Shown: positions 8,344 to 15,673 of the stretch, piece after piece
How the letters are laid out: each line of letters begins with the position of its first letter
Numbering within the stretch: the first letter of the stretch is position 1
The notes under the pieces: generated by a model
What the model saw: the letters and a program-made list of their open reading frames with translations, nothing else
What the model was told of the DNA's origin: nothing
Database searches by the model: none
Program-made: the position numbers and the translations under genes
Assembly (NCBI GenBank): GCA_018661465.1
Contig: JABJIC010000031.1
Span: forward strand, 34,675-98,674
DNA length: 64,000 nt
Reading direction: 5' to 3'
Source of the DNA: Gammaproteobacteria bacterium
GTDB lineage: Bacteria; Pseudomonadota; Gammaproteobacteria; Pseudomonadales; Pseudohongiellaceae

Positions 8344-10039
8344 ACGATTACAAAAAACCGATGTGGTTATTATTGGTATGGGTGCAGCCGGCGGAGTTGC
8401 CGCCCTCCCTCTCACCAATGCTGGTCTTAAGGTTGTAGGACTGGAAGCGGGCGGTTGGTTAAGCCCACGGGACTTCGCTCCTGACGAATTGCGTAATGGC
8501 TCACGAAACTGGCCGCAGTCCGTGCAGAAAGCCGCTTCAGAAGCTCCTACTGTGCGCGCAGATACCAGCACCGAAGCTACTCAAAGTTATCATCCGATGA
8601 TGAACGCGGTAGGTGGCACCACGATGCACTACTGGGCCCAGAGCTGGCGTTTGAACCCCTGGGATTTCAAAGTCGTTAGTGAAACTAAAAAACGTTACGG
8701 TGAGGATAGAATCCCGGAAGGGTCAACAGTTGAAGATTGGCCTTTCGGTTACGATGAAATAGAACCTTACTATGACAAGGTGGAATACTCCGTTGGTATT
8801 TCCGGTCAGGCTGGAAATGTTAAGGGCACAATAAACAAGGCAGGAAATATATTTGAAGGAGAGCGTCAGCGGGAATATCCCATGCAGCCTCTTCGTAGTT
8901 CTCCCTTCACCGATTTAATGGGAGGAGCGGCGCGTAATCTGGATTGGAATCCGTTCCAGGGTCCAGCGGCTATTGCCACCGAGGTCTATGATGGACGTCC
9001 ACCATGTCAGTATCACGGGTTCTGTAATAAAGGCGGCTGCCATGTGCAGGCCAAGAGTTCAACGGCTTTTAATGTAATTCCCAAGGCCGTTGATACCGGT
9101 AATCTCGACGTAGTTACGTTTGCGCGAGTTACTGAACTGGTCACAGACTACGATGGAAAACTCACAGGTGTTGAATACATAAAAGGCAACGAAGTATTTT
9201 TCCAGCCCGCCGATGTAGTCCTTCTTTCGAGTTACGCTTATGAGAATGTACGGCTCTTGTTGCTGTCAAAGTCCAAAGCCTTTCCAAATGGTCTGTCCAA
9301 TAATGCGGGGCAGGTAGGTAGGCACTATCTTAGTCATCACCAAGGCTCCCCGGTAACTGCGCTTTTTGATCGTGACTTGCACAACTGGTATGGATTACCT
9401 GCACAGGGTGTAGCAATCGATGAGTGGGCGGATGATAACTTTGATCATGGCGATCTGGATTTTATTGGAGGCGCTAACCTTTGGGCCCATACCGATCGCA
9501 AGCCAATGAGTGCAGCCAAGATGAGTACCTTTGGTGAAGTTCGAAATTGGGGTTCTGACTGGAAGGCATTCGTCATGAAGAATGCTGATCGAACTAATTC
9601 GTCCTACATCCAAAAGACTACGCTGCCCTATGAAAATAATTTCCTCGATCTCGATCCTGTGGTTAAGGACCCCTTAGGGTTCCCTGTTACTCGAATCACA
9701 GCGAAGTATGGCGACAATGAAAAACGCATCGCTACATTCGCTCAGGACAAGATGGAGCAGTGGTATCTGGAGGCGGGAGCGGTCAAGATAATCAAATCCG
9801 GTGTTGGGAATGTCATGGGTCCTTCTACTCATGCCTACGGTGGCACGCGAATGGGCCTGAACAGCCAAACCAATGTTGTGAATCAATGGGGTTTCTCCCA
9901 TGAAGTGCCAAACTTGGGGATACTGGGCGGCTCTGTAATGGGTACTAGCGGTTCACGTAATCCAACTTTGACAGTCCAGGCGCTGTCATGGAGAACGGCG
10001 GAATATCTTACTGACAATTGGAATAGTGTTGTCGGGTAA
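8330..10039 (+). CDS. GMC-family flavoprotein dehydrogenase, catalytic subunit
   Basis: This 569-residue FAD enzyme oxidises an alcohol or sugar-type substrate. The dinucleotide-binding motif GMGAAGG is at 16-22 and GGTTMHYWAQ at 95-104. The C-terminal GMC_oxred_C domain has HAYGGTRMG (active-site His) and GSRNPTLTVQAL (active-site Asn). Three cysteines at 226, 232 and 237 (CQYHGFCNKGGC) resemble the [3Fe-4S] ligand motif of FAD-glucose dehydrogenase alpha subunits. The protein has no signal peptide of its own and overlaps the Tat-bearing subunit-3 gene, so export as a complex is likely. No cytochrome c subunit follows, unlike gluconate and glucose dehydrogenase operons. A second ATG at 8336 is a possible start. 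Substrate is unknown. Confidence 0.88.
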   Translation: MIMPRRLQKTDVVIIGMGAAGGVAALPLTNAGLKVVGLEAGGWLSPRDFAPDELRNGSRNWPQSVQKAASEAPTVRADTSTEATQSYHPMMNAVGGTTMHYWAQSWRLNPWDFKVVSETKKRYGEDRIPEGSTVEDWPFGYDEIEPYYDKVEYSVGISGQAGNVKGTINKAGNIFEGERQREYPMQPLRSSPFTDLMGGAARNLDWNPFQGPAAIATEVYDGRPPCQYHGFCNKGGCHVQAKSSTAFNVIPKAVDTGNLDVVTFARVTELVTDYDGKLTGVEYIKGNEVFFQPADVVLLSSYAYENVRLLLLSKSKAFPNGLSNNAGQVGRHYLSHHQGSPVTALFDRDLHNWYGLPAQGVAIDEWADDNFDHGDLDFIGGANLWAHTDRKPMSAAKMSTFGEVRNWGSDWKAFVMKNADRTNSSYIQKTTLPYENNFLDLDPVVKDPLGFPVTRITAKYGDNEKRIATFAQDKMEQWYLEAGAVKIIKSGVGNVMGPSTHAYGGTRMGLNSQTNVVNQWGFSHEVPNLGILGGSVMGTSGSRNPTLTVQALSWRTAEYLTDNWNSVVG

Positions 10040-10060
10040 TTTTGGCCTTGAGCAATTAAT

Positions 10061-10372
10061 ATGAATTCAAGGCCGGAATCAGTGCCGGATCCTTTGCTTC
10101 CTAGTGCCGAGAATCAGGCACTGCACTGGCTGCTTAAACAAATTGATTAAACTCAATGGTGGCCCGCTGCTCAAATGGCTGCGGGTCAGCTGCAGCAACT
10201 GAAAAGCATTCTCGGCTATGCCATCCTCTATTCTCGTTTTTACCGACAGCATCTCAAGGGTTTGGATATTCGGGATTTGGACTTCGATGGCTTTTCGAAG
10301 TTGATATTACCTGTCATGGCTCTCTAGCAAGAAGTGCTGGTGGTAAATTTGAAGACTTCATTTGCTTGTTGA
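10061..10372 (+). pseudogene. Decayed N-terminal remnant of a PaaK-like acyl-CoA ligase
   Basis: A single reading frame from the ATG at 10061 runs through in-frame stops at 10148 and 10325 before a final TGA at 10370. Across these stops it reads like the N-terminus of phenylacetate-CoA-ligase-type AMP-forming enzymes: PLLPSAENQALHWLLKQID, stop, TQWWPAAQMAAGQLQQLKS, ILGYAILYSRFYRQHLKG, DIRDLDFDGFSKLILPV, stop, QEVLVVNLKT. The pattern of QLxxLxxxLxYAxxxSxFYRxxL and LPVM is what points to this family. The catalytic core is missing altogether, so nothing functional is encoded. The recognition is by eye and would need a profile search. Confidence 0.55.
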
Positions 10373-10395
10373 AAGATTGAACGGAAAAATTTTTC

Positions 10396-11637
10396 ATGCC
10401 AGTAGATATTTCAAGTCACAAACATGCACTGGGGTTTATTATCGCGGTGGTGTTTATCGACTCCATCGGTTTCGGAATCATTCTTCCGGTTATGCCCAGC
10501 CTGATCATGGGACTGTCGGATACTAGTCTCTCCGGTGCCTCCCGCATCGGTGGATATTTGATGTTTACCTACGCTGCGGTTCAATTTTTCGCGGCACCTA
10601 TTCTCGGAAACCTCGGTGATAAGTTTGGTCGTAGACCTGTTCTGCTTTATTCATTGGCGGCACTGAGTATTGCCAGTTTGTTTATGGCAGTAGCGCCCAC
10701 ACTGTTCTGGCTGTTCATTGCTCGCATGATTGCTGGAATTGCCAGCTCAACTTTCTCCCTCGCCTATGCCTATGTCACCGACATAACACCCGAGGAGAAG
10801 AGGGCTCAGCGATTCGGCATGATAGGCGCAGCATTCGGTGGGGGCTTTATTTTTGGTCCGGTTATTGGCGGAGTGATGGGCGAGTATGGTCCGCGTATTC
10901 CCTTCTATGCGGCAGCGGCTCTGGCATTTATAAATCTGGTGTACGGCTACTTTGCATTGGGAGAATCTCTATCTGAAGAGCATCGACGGCCATTTGACCT
11001 TAAACGAGCAAATCCCGTTGGTGCGCTTTTACAGATGCGTAAATATCCGGTGATTCTTGGACTAGGTTTGGCTTATTTTCTTTATATGCTTGGTCATTTT
11101 TCTCTGCCCAGCACCTTCACCTATTACACGATGGAAAAATTCGCCTGGTCAGAAAGTCAGATCGGCTTCGCTCTGGGTTACGCAGGCGTGTTCATGATAC
11201 TGGTACAGGCCTTTTTGATACGCTGGGCTGTCCCGCGGTTTGGATCGTTTAAATCCGGGGTATTCGGCTTGGTCACTCTGGTCATTGGTTTTAGTGGCTA
11301 TGCTTTTGCCACTGAAGGCTGGCAGATGTATCCGTGGCTTGCTGTCGCTTCTATTTCCGGCTTTGTAACTCCTGCCTTTCAGTCCATCATGACCAGCCAG
11401 ATTCCTGCTAATGCTCAGGGTGAATTACAAGGAGCTCTCAGCAGCCTGAATAGCATTACCTCTATTGTTGGCCCGCTTATAATGACCCAGCTATTTGCAG
11501 TATTTACCGCCGATAGTGCGCCAATTTACTTCCCTGGCAGCCCATTTCTGGCGGCGGCCATCCTCACAGTGATCTGTTTGCTGATTTTTATTCCGGTAGT
11601 GAAGCATTTCCGCCTCACCGAGCTCGGCAGGACATAG
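10396..11637 (+). CDS. MFS drug-efflux transporter, TetA/TCR type (DHA1)
   Basis: A 413-residue, 12-helix major-facilitator protein. The N-terminus has FIDSIGFGIILPVMPSL. The loop between helices 2 and 3 has GNLGDKFGRRPVLL, the family's motif A. Helix 5 has GPVIGGVMGEYGPRIPF (antiporter motif C). These match the TetA-like proton-coupled multidrug subgroup, but the resemblance does not show that tetracycline is a substrate. It stands alone on its strand, with the ligase remnant upstream and a 15-bp tandem repeat covering its stop codon downstream. Confidence 0.85.
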   Translation: MPVDISSHKHALGFIIAVVFIDSIGFGIILPVMPSLIMGLSDTSLSGASRIGGYLMFTYAAVQFFAAPILGNLGDKFGRRPVLLYSLAALSIASLFMAVAPTLFWLFIARMIAGIASSTFSLAYAYVTDITPEEKRAQRFGMIGAAFGGGFIFGPVIGGVMGEYGPRIPFYAAAALAFINLVYGYFALGESLSEEHRRPFDLKRANPVGALLQMRKYPVILGLGLAYFLYMLGHFSLPSTFTYYTMEKFAWSESQIGFALGYAGVFMILVQAFLIRWAVPRFGSFKSGVFGLVTLVIGFSGYAFATEGWQMYPWLAVASISGFVTPAFQSIMTSQIPANAQGELQGALSSLNSITSIVGPLIMTQLFAVFTADSAPIYFPGSPFLAAAILTVICLLIFIPVVKHFRLTELGRT

Positions 11638-11665
11638 CTAGGCAAGAGATAGCTCGGCAATCAAG
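11621..11665 (+). repeat. Three imperfect 15-bp tandem repeats across the MFS stop codon
   Basis: Units AGCTCGGCAGGACAT (11621-11635), AGCTAGGCAAGAGAT (11636-11650) and AGCTCGGCAATCAAG (11651-11665) lie head to tail. The MFS stop codon TAG is at 11635-11637, so the first unit is coding and the others lie just after the gene. The first nine bases are nearly identical in all three. Confidence 0.8.
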
Positions 11666-11770
11666 ACTGGCCAAGAAAACAGTGAAAACCAGCAAATTTT
11701 CATCACAATCAGTCTCTTTTTCATGACTGGGGCATACTGTCCCTAAGCTAGACGATTCGCAGTGTTTGGC

Positions 11771-11799
11771 TTGACACACACATACCCAAATGGTTATAT
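11771..11799 (+). promoter_or_regulatory. Sigma-70 type promoter for the lipoprotein gene at 11851
   Basis: TTGACA at 11771-11776 is separated by 17 bases from TTATAT at 11794-11799, a near-consensus -35/-10 pair. It lies about 50 bases before the start codon at 11851, which is itself preceded by AAAGG. It is the best vegetative promoter I can see in the window. Confidence 0.65.
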
Positions 11800-11850
11800 C
11801 ATTGCACCTCTAACGAGAGTATTTCTAATTAAAGCAATAAAGGTACAACT

Positions 11851-12744
11851 ATGAAGATTCAAGGGCTGCTCCTAGCATTCGCAGTGTTATTCGTAGGTTG
11901 TTCTCCAGCGGAGAATGCAACCGAAACTCAATCAACTCAGGTAGCTGCAGCTGCAGAAGCACCTGGTAGTGATATTCCCCGTGGTCCAAATGGTAAGCCG
12001 GACTTTAACGGTATTTGGCAGGTTCTGATGAACGCCAATGACAATCTTGAAGCTGCGCCGCCACAGGCAGCTTATCAGTTGGTACCTGGTGATTTCGTAC
12101 CAGTACCTGCTCCTGAAGTAGTTGCTATGGGCGCCATCGGTGCTGTTCCAGCAAGCTTTGGTGTTGTCGAAGGTGGAACTATTCCTTACCGACCTGAAGC
12201 TGTTGCCCGTCGTGATGAGAATCGCGCAAACTGGCTAACTTCTGATCCTGAGATCAAGTGCTATATGCCGGGCGTACCACGTGCGACTTATATGCCTCAT
12301 CCATTTCAGATTTTTCAGAGTGAGAGTGCTTTCTTCATTGCCTACTCTTTCGCTGGAGCCGTACGTAATGTCTTCCTTGAAGATCCGGGTCCTGCACCGC
12401 TTGATTCTTGGATGGGTCAGTCTTGGGGATACTGGGACGGAGATACCTGGGTAGTTGAAGCTCATGGTATGGATGATCGCACCTGGTTTGACCGTGCTGG
12501 TAACTACCACAGCTATCAAATGAAGGTTACCGAGCGCTATACGCTGGTAAGTGAAAACGTAATTGAATACGAAGCGACTATGGAAGATCCAACTATCTTT
12601 GAGCGTCCTTGGACTATCAAGATGCCTATCTACCGTCGCCTCGAAGCAGGTTTCGAGCTGCCACAATTCAAGTGCGTGGAGTTCGTAGAAGAAATGATGT
12701 ACGGCAGATACCGTAAGGGTCGCGAGTCTGAACTGGGCTTCTAG
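11851..12744 (+). CDS. Lipoprotein of the secreted GKPDxxGxW family, unknown function (copy 1)
   Basis: The signal peptide ends in the lipobox FVGC (Cys17), so the mature protein is probably lipid-anchored. It is followed by an Ala/Gln-rich linker and the family opening DIPRGPNGKPDFNGIW. Later come a Cys-containing IKCYMPGVPRATYMPHPFQI, WGYWDGDTWVVEAHGM, and EYEATMEDPTIFERPW near the end. The same architecture, at lower identity, appears in the proteins at 21105 and 30480, so the window holds three paralogues. The last block recalls beta-rich, lipocalin-like folds, but I cannot assign a function. It has a strong promoter and its own terminator-like hairpin, and is followed by a DUF6152 gene, a common neighbour of this family. 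Confidence 0.8.
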   Translation: MKIQGLLLAFAVLFVGCSPAENATETQSTQVAAAAEAPGSDIPRGPNGKPDFNGIWQVLMNANDNLEAAPPQAAYQLVPGDFVPVPAPEVVAMGAIGAVPASFGVVEGGTIPYRPEAVARRDENRANWLTSDPEIKCYMPGVPRATYMPHPFQIFQSESAFFIAYSFAGAVRNVFLEDPGPAPLDSWMGQSWGYWDGDTWVVEAHGMDDRTWFDRAGNYHSYQMKVTERYTLVSENVIEYEATMEDPTIFERPWTIKMPIYRRLEAGFELPQFKCVEFVEEMMYGRYRKGRESELGF

Positions 12745-12770
12745 GCCTGATTCGGCGATATACATCAAAA

Positions 12771-12816
12771 AAGGGCTCGTTTCAGCGTTTTACGCTTGGA
12801 TTTAAGGCGAGCCCTT
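12771..12816 (+). terminator. Hairpin after the lipoprotein gene
   Basis: AAGGGCTCG (12771-12779) pairs with CGAGCCCTT (12808-12816) around a 28-base loop that can fold further. The tail is only weakly T-rich, so termination efficiency is uncertain. Confidence 0.5.
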
Positions 12817-12979
12817 GTATAAAATGCGGAGTAACTGTCCGCTTAACTGAATATATTGTGTTTTAGGCGTTTGTTAGGGGTTCGGGGAAAGAAGGCTAAT
12901 AGAAGCAGGTAAGATAGCTTGATCAAACCAGACCGAGACAGTGCTTAAGACAATTAAAGCTAAAAACGGAGTGAATTCT

Positions 12980-13435
12980 ATGAAGACTAAATTACTGGCA
13001 CTAGCTGCTGTAACTGCGCTTGGCGTAGTAGCGATCCAGCAAACGGCTGTAGCGCACCATGCGTTCTCTGCTGAATTTGACGCGAATCTGCCTGTTCGAT
13101 TGGGCGGCCCTATTACTCGTGTTGAGTGGATTAACCCCCACACTTGGATCCACCTTGAAAACAATGATCCAGAAGCTACTCGCGATCCAGGTCCCTGGAT
13201 GGTAGAGGGCGGTACGCCAAATACGCTTCTGCGTCGCGGCATTAACCGTAACTCTCTGGTACTAGGTACAGATATCGTTGTAACTGGTTATCAATCTAAA
13301 GACCGTCTGTGCGAGCCAACTTGTCGCGCCAACGGCCGTGACATCACTTTCCCGGATGGACGTAAATTGTTCATGGGTTCTTCCGGTACTGGTGCTCCAC
13401 GCGATGGTTCTGATGGTACAGAGCCAGGGCAGTAG
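12980..13435 (+). CDS. DUF6152 family secreted protein
   Basis: A 151-residue protein with a signal peptide cleaved near AVAHHAF. The family signature follows: HHAFSAEFDANLPVRLGG, then ITRVEWINPHTWIHLE, GTPNTLLRRGI and DIVVTGYQSKD. The C-terminal part has two cysteines (LCEPTCRANG) and FPDGRKLFMGSS. The mature start HHAFxAEFD and the INPHTW motif carry His residues that could bind a metal, but the function is not known. I place the start at ATG 12980 (GGAG at 12968); an earlier in-frame start at 12941 would precede the signal peptide awkwardly. A strong terminator follows. Confidence 0.85.
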   Translation: MKTKLLALAAVTALGVVAIQQTAVAHHAFSAEFDANLPVRLGGPITRVEWINPHTWIHLENNDPEATRDPGPWMVEGGTPNTLLRRGINRNSLVLGTDIVVTGYQSKDRLCEPTCRANGRDITFPDGRKLFMGSSGTGAPRDGSDGTEPGQ

Positions 13436-13460
13436 TAACTGCTTAGATAGACTATAAAAA

Positions 13461-13489
13461 AAGCCCGCTTAATAAGCGGGCTTTTTTTT
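13461..13489. terminator. Rho-independent terminator, probably bidirectional
   Basis: AAGCCCGCTT (13461-13470), loop AAT, AAGCGGGCTT (13474-13483), then a T-run to 13489. A run of A residues precedes it, so it can also work in the opposite direction for the convergent minus-strand gene that ends at 13581. Confidence 0.9.
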
Positions 13490-13558
13490 GCTCCCGAAAA
13501 AGGGATAAGAGATGAAAGGAATACCGAAGAATCAGAGGTGTTTCTTATCTGGGATTTT

Positions 13559-13594
13559 GTTCAGCTCTTTATTCAACTATTTATTCAGCTACGG
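13559..13594 (+). repeat. Three imperfect 12-bp tandem repeats across a stop codon
   Basis: Units GTTCAGCTCTTT (13559), ATTCAACTATTT (13571) and ATTCAGCTACGG (13583) are adjacent. The stop codon of the minus-strand gene (13581-13583) sits at the second/third unit junction. Confidence 0.65.
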
Positions 13595-14147
13595 GCTCGA
13601 TAACTCGTTCGTAGTCACCACCATCGCGGAACACGGTTGAGGTCTGGTAATATCCGGAGCTGTAGACTTCTACTACAATCGTGTTCAGGCTTCGATTCTC
13701 CCAGAACCAGCCATGAATTCCAGCGAAGGGAGCATGGAATGAACCCATGCGTCGATCGGCATTTCCTTGCTCGAAGCTTTCGGCATATTCCTCTCCCAGA
13801 CCCGCCGGCTCGGCATGCATATCGTAATAAACTTCGCCATCGGCTACCCAGCTAAAGATCATCGGTGCATCCAGATCCATCAGGTATTTATATTCCACGG
13901 ATTGGAAAGGCTCGAGAATGAATTCCACATAGTCTGTGCGATGAATCTCAGCATGTTCTTCGAATGGGTTTTCTTCTGCAGAGAGAACGTTAAGCCCTAG
14001 CAGCTCTCCAGTACCCAGAGGGTCCCTACCGAACTCAGCCGGCAGTATGGCAGTGAAGAGAACTACCATGGCGACTGCAAAAGCGATGCAGGAAGCAATG
14101 ATAATGTTTCTTGTTGATGGTGGAGTGGTGTTTTGCTGCTCGGTCAC
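13581..14147 (-). CDS. Single-pass membrane-anchored periplasmic protein, unknown function
   Basis: A 188-residue protein with a short cytoplasmic start, one membrane helix at about residues 14-34 (IIIASCIAFAVAMVVLFTAI) and a C-terminal domain outside the membrane. The outer domain contains YVEFILEPFQSVEYKYLMD, PMIFSWVADGEVYYDMHAEP, GSFHAPFAGIHGWFWENR and IVVEVYSSGYYQ. It is rich in aromatic residues and looks beta-sandwich-like. I recognise it only as the type annotated 'transmembrane anchor protein'. It follows the HupE/UreJ gene by 28 bases and is the third gene of a cytochrome c, HupE, anchor set, so a joint role is likely. No metal-binding motif is certain; several His residues (HAEIH, DMHAEP, FHAP, GIHGW) could serve. 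Confidence 0.75.
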   Translation of the reverse strand: MTEQQNTTPPSTRNIIIASCIAFAVAMVVLFTAILPAEFGRDPLGTGELLGLNVLSAEENPFEEHAEIHRTDYVEFILEPFQSVEYKYLMDLDAPMIFSWVADGEVYYDMHAEPAGLGEEYAESFEQGNADRRMGSFHAPFAGIHGWFWENRSLNTIVVEVYSSGYYQTSTVFRDGGDYERVIEPVAE

Positions 14148-14175
14148 TGTAATCGTTCCACTGTTTGGAGCCTAA

Positions 14176-14904
14176 CTAAATAGGCGGTTGCAAGAAGAAA
14201 GCGCTTAATTGGAGTCCGGCCAGCATAAAGCCTCCGGTCATCAGCGCTGTATTGGTGGCAAACGCATGGCGTAAATAGCTACCGCTGGTGCGCCATACAC
14301 TCAGGGCAATGAATACCGCCGAGAGCGCGAGTATCTGCCCGATCTCAACACCGATGTTGAAACTGATGATGTTAGTCACCAGACCGTTCGGGGAGAGGTC
14401 GAATTCCTGTAATTTTGTTGCCAGACCCAATCCGTGAAAGAGGCCGAATACAAAAACCGCTATTCGGGTATTAAGCTCAAAACCCAATAAGCGTTTGAAG
14501 CCATCCATATTCTCGAAGGCTTTATAGACAATAGACAAACCGATGATGGCATCGATTATGTAGGCATTTACTTGAAGGTCCGCGAGGACTCCAAGAAGAA
14601 GGGTAATACTGTGGCCGATAGCAAACAGAGTTACGTACTGCACCACATGTTTAGGGCGGTAGAGGAAAAATATTACACCCACCAGAAACAGTAGGTGGTC
14701 GTAGCCGGTAACCATATGTTTTGCGCCCAGATACATAAAGGGCATTGGAGCAGGGCCATCAATGGCCTGAACGAAATTTGCATCACCGCCTTCGATGGTA
14801 TGTCCGAAAGCGCTGGCTGAGAACAGGGAAAACCCTATAGCTAGTATGCTAAGAGCTGAGCCTGTTAGTGAAGGCAGCCTGAAGTTAGTGAAGAGCAGAT
14901 TCAT
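14176..14904 (-). CDS. HupE/UreJ-family membrane protein, putative metal transporter
   Basis: A 242-residue polytopic protein with a cleavable N-terminal segment and about six membrane helices. The family signature is GAKHMVTGYDHLLFLVG (about 60-76), with His63, Asp69 and His70. Further His residues lie in membrane segments: FAIGHSITLLL (His98) and GLFHGLGLA (His157). HupE/UreJ proteins are linked to nickel or cobalt handling for hydrogenase or urease in other bacteria, but neither enzyme is encoded here. Instead it sits between a cytochrome c lipoprotein and a membrane-anchored protein. Metal import or export is plausible; the specific ion is not shown. Confidence 0.85.
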   Translation of the reverse strand: MNLLFTNFRLPSLTGSALSILAIGFSLFSASAFGHTIEGGDANFVQAIDGPAPMPFMYLGAKHMVTGYDHLLFLVGVIFFLYRPKHVVQYVTLFAIGHSITLLLGVLADLQVNAYIIDAIIGLSIVYKAFENMDGFKRLLGFELNTRIAVFVFGLFHGLGLATKLQEFDLSPNGLVTNIISFNIGVEIGQILALSAVFIALSVWRTSGSYLRHAFATNTALMTGGFMLAGLQLSAFFLQPPI

Positions 14905-14928
14905 GATGAGAATAGCTTCATGTTCAAA

Positions 14929-15450
14929 CTAGTCAGCTTGCTCTTCATCGAAGCGGTTCAAGATGTCAGGATTGTAGGCCTGATGACAGGCAGTACAGAC
15001 ACTGTACAGTTGCGCACCAGCCTGAAAGAAATCTTCCTTATTTTGTGCTTCAGCCGCCTGCATCGCCATTATTCCGGCCTGACTCAATCCTTCGGAATAA
15101 ATCATCCAGGCATCATTGTCTTCGGCTCTGCCTGGAAGGGCCAGGATGTTTCCAGATTCAACCACTACTGCAGCCTGAGCGCGAACATAGGCCCAGCCTT
15201 CATCAGTTGAAGGAAATAATTCTTCCGTACCTGAGGCGTCAGTTACCCATCCGCCAGAATCCCACAAGATGTCTGAGGCAGGTTCCAGCACCATTGCCAT
15301 TACTTCCTGCATATTCAAGGAAGTGTTGTAAGTAGCATCTTCGCTCGGGGCTGTACTTGCTGTTTCCTCAGGGGAGGAACAGGCTGCCAGGAAGCCAAGA
15401 GACGTTATAGCCAGCAGAGCTGGTATTGTTCGTAATGTGTTGAGTTGCAT
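14929..15450 (-). CDS. Monohaem cytochrome c lipoprotein (class II-like)
   Basis: The signal peptide ends in the lipobox LAAC (Cys24). The single haem motif CTACH is near the C-terminus (152-156, of 173 residues). The rest is predicted mostly helical. A C-terminal CxxCH on a helical domain is the layout of class II cytochromes (c556/c-prime). It precedes the HupE/UreJ gene by about 24 bases on the same strand. As a lipoprotein it would face the periplasm, so it may pass electrons to or from the neighbouring membrane proteins; that link is inference. Confidence 0.8.
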   Translation of the reverse strand: MQLNTLRTIPALLAITSLGFLAACSSPEETASTAPSEDATYNTSLNMQEVMAMVLEPASDILWDSGGWVTDASGTEELFPSTDEGWAYVRAQAAVVVESGNILALPGRAEDNDAWMIYSEGLSQAGIMAMQAAEAQNKEDFFQAGAQLYSVCTACHQAYNPDILNRFDEEQAD

Positions 15451-15631
15451 GAGATATTCCTGCTGTAGACTGTATATTCTCTAAGTTTAGCCGAGATTCA
15501 GGCTAATTCAATTCGATTCAAGTGCTGCTATGATGTATATCATTAACAGCAGCTTATGATTGATGGCAGAGTCTGCCCTAAATCGGTCTTTTATTCTACT
15601 TCGTGGCTTCAATATGGTGTATCTGGGCAAA

Positions 15632-15673
15632 CAGATGAAGTTCAACCCCCGGCAGATGAAGTGCAACCCCTGG
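15632..15673 (+). repeat. Two 21-bp direct repeats, each carrying a candidate start codon
   Basis: The unit beginning CAGATGAAG and ending CCGG or CTGG occurs at 15632-15652 and 15653-15673 with two mismatches. It encodes QMKFNPR then QMKCNPW in frame with the downstream gene, so the duplication doubles the potential ATG start (15635 and 15656). Confidence 0.85.

Noticed and set aside
10156..10380. A 74-codon open frame after the GMC gene
   Set aside because: It overlaps the ligase remnant in another frame and lacks protein-like sequence; the remnant frame explains the region better.
10396..11637. Tetracycline-resistance gene
   Set aside because: The TetA-like motifs belong to a wide family of multidrug exporters, and there is no TetR-type regulator or mobile context beside it.
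12235..12768. A 177-codon minus-strand open frame inside the lipoprotein gene
   Set aside because: It is antisense to a clear coding gene with a promoter, lipobox and family motifs. Its sequence resembles no protein I know and has no ribosome site.
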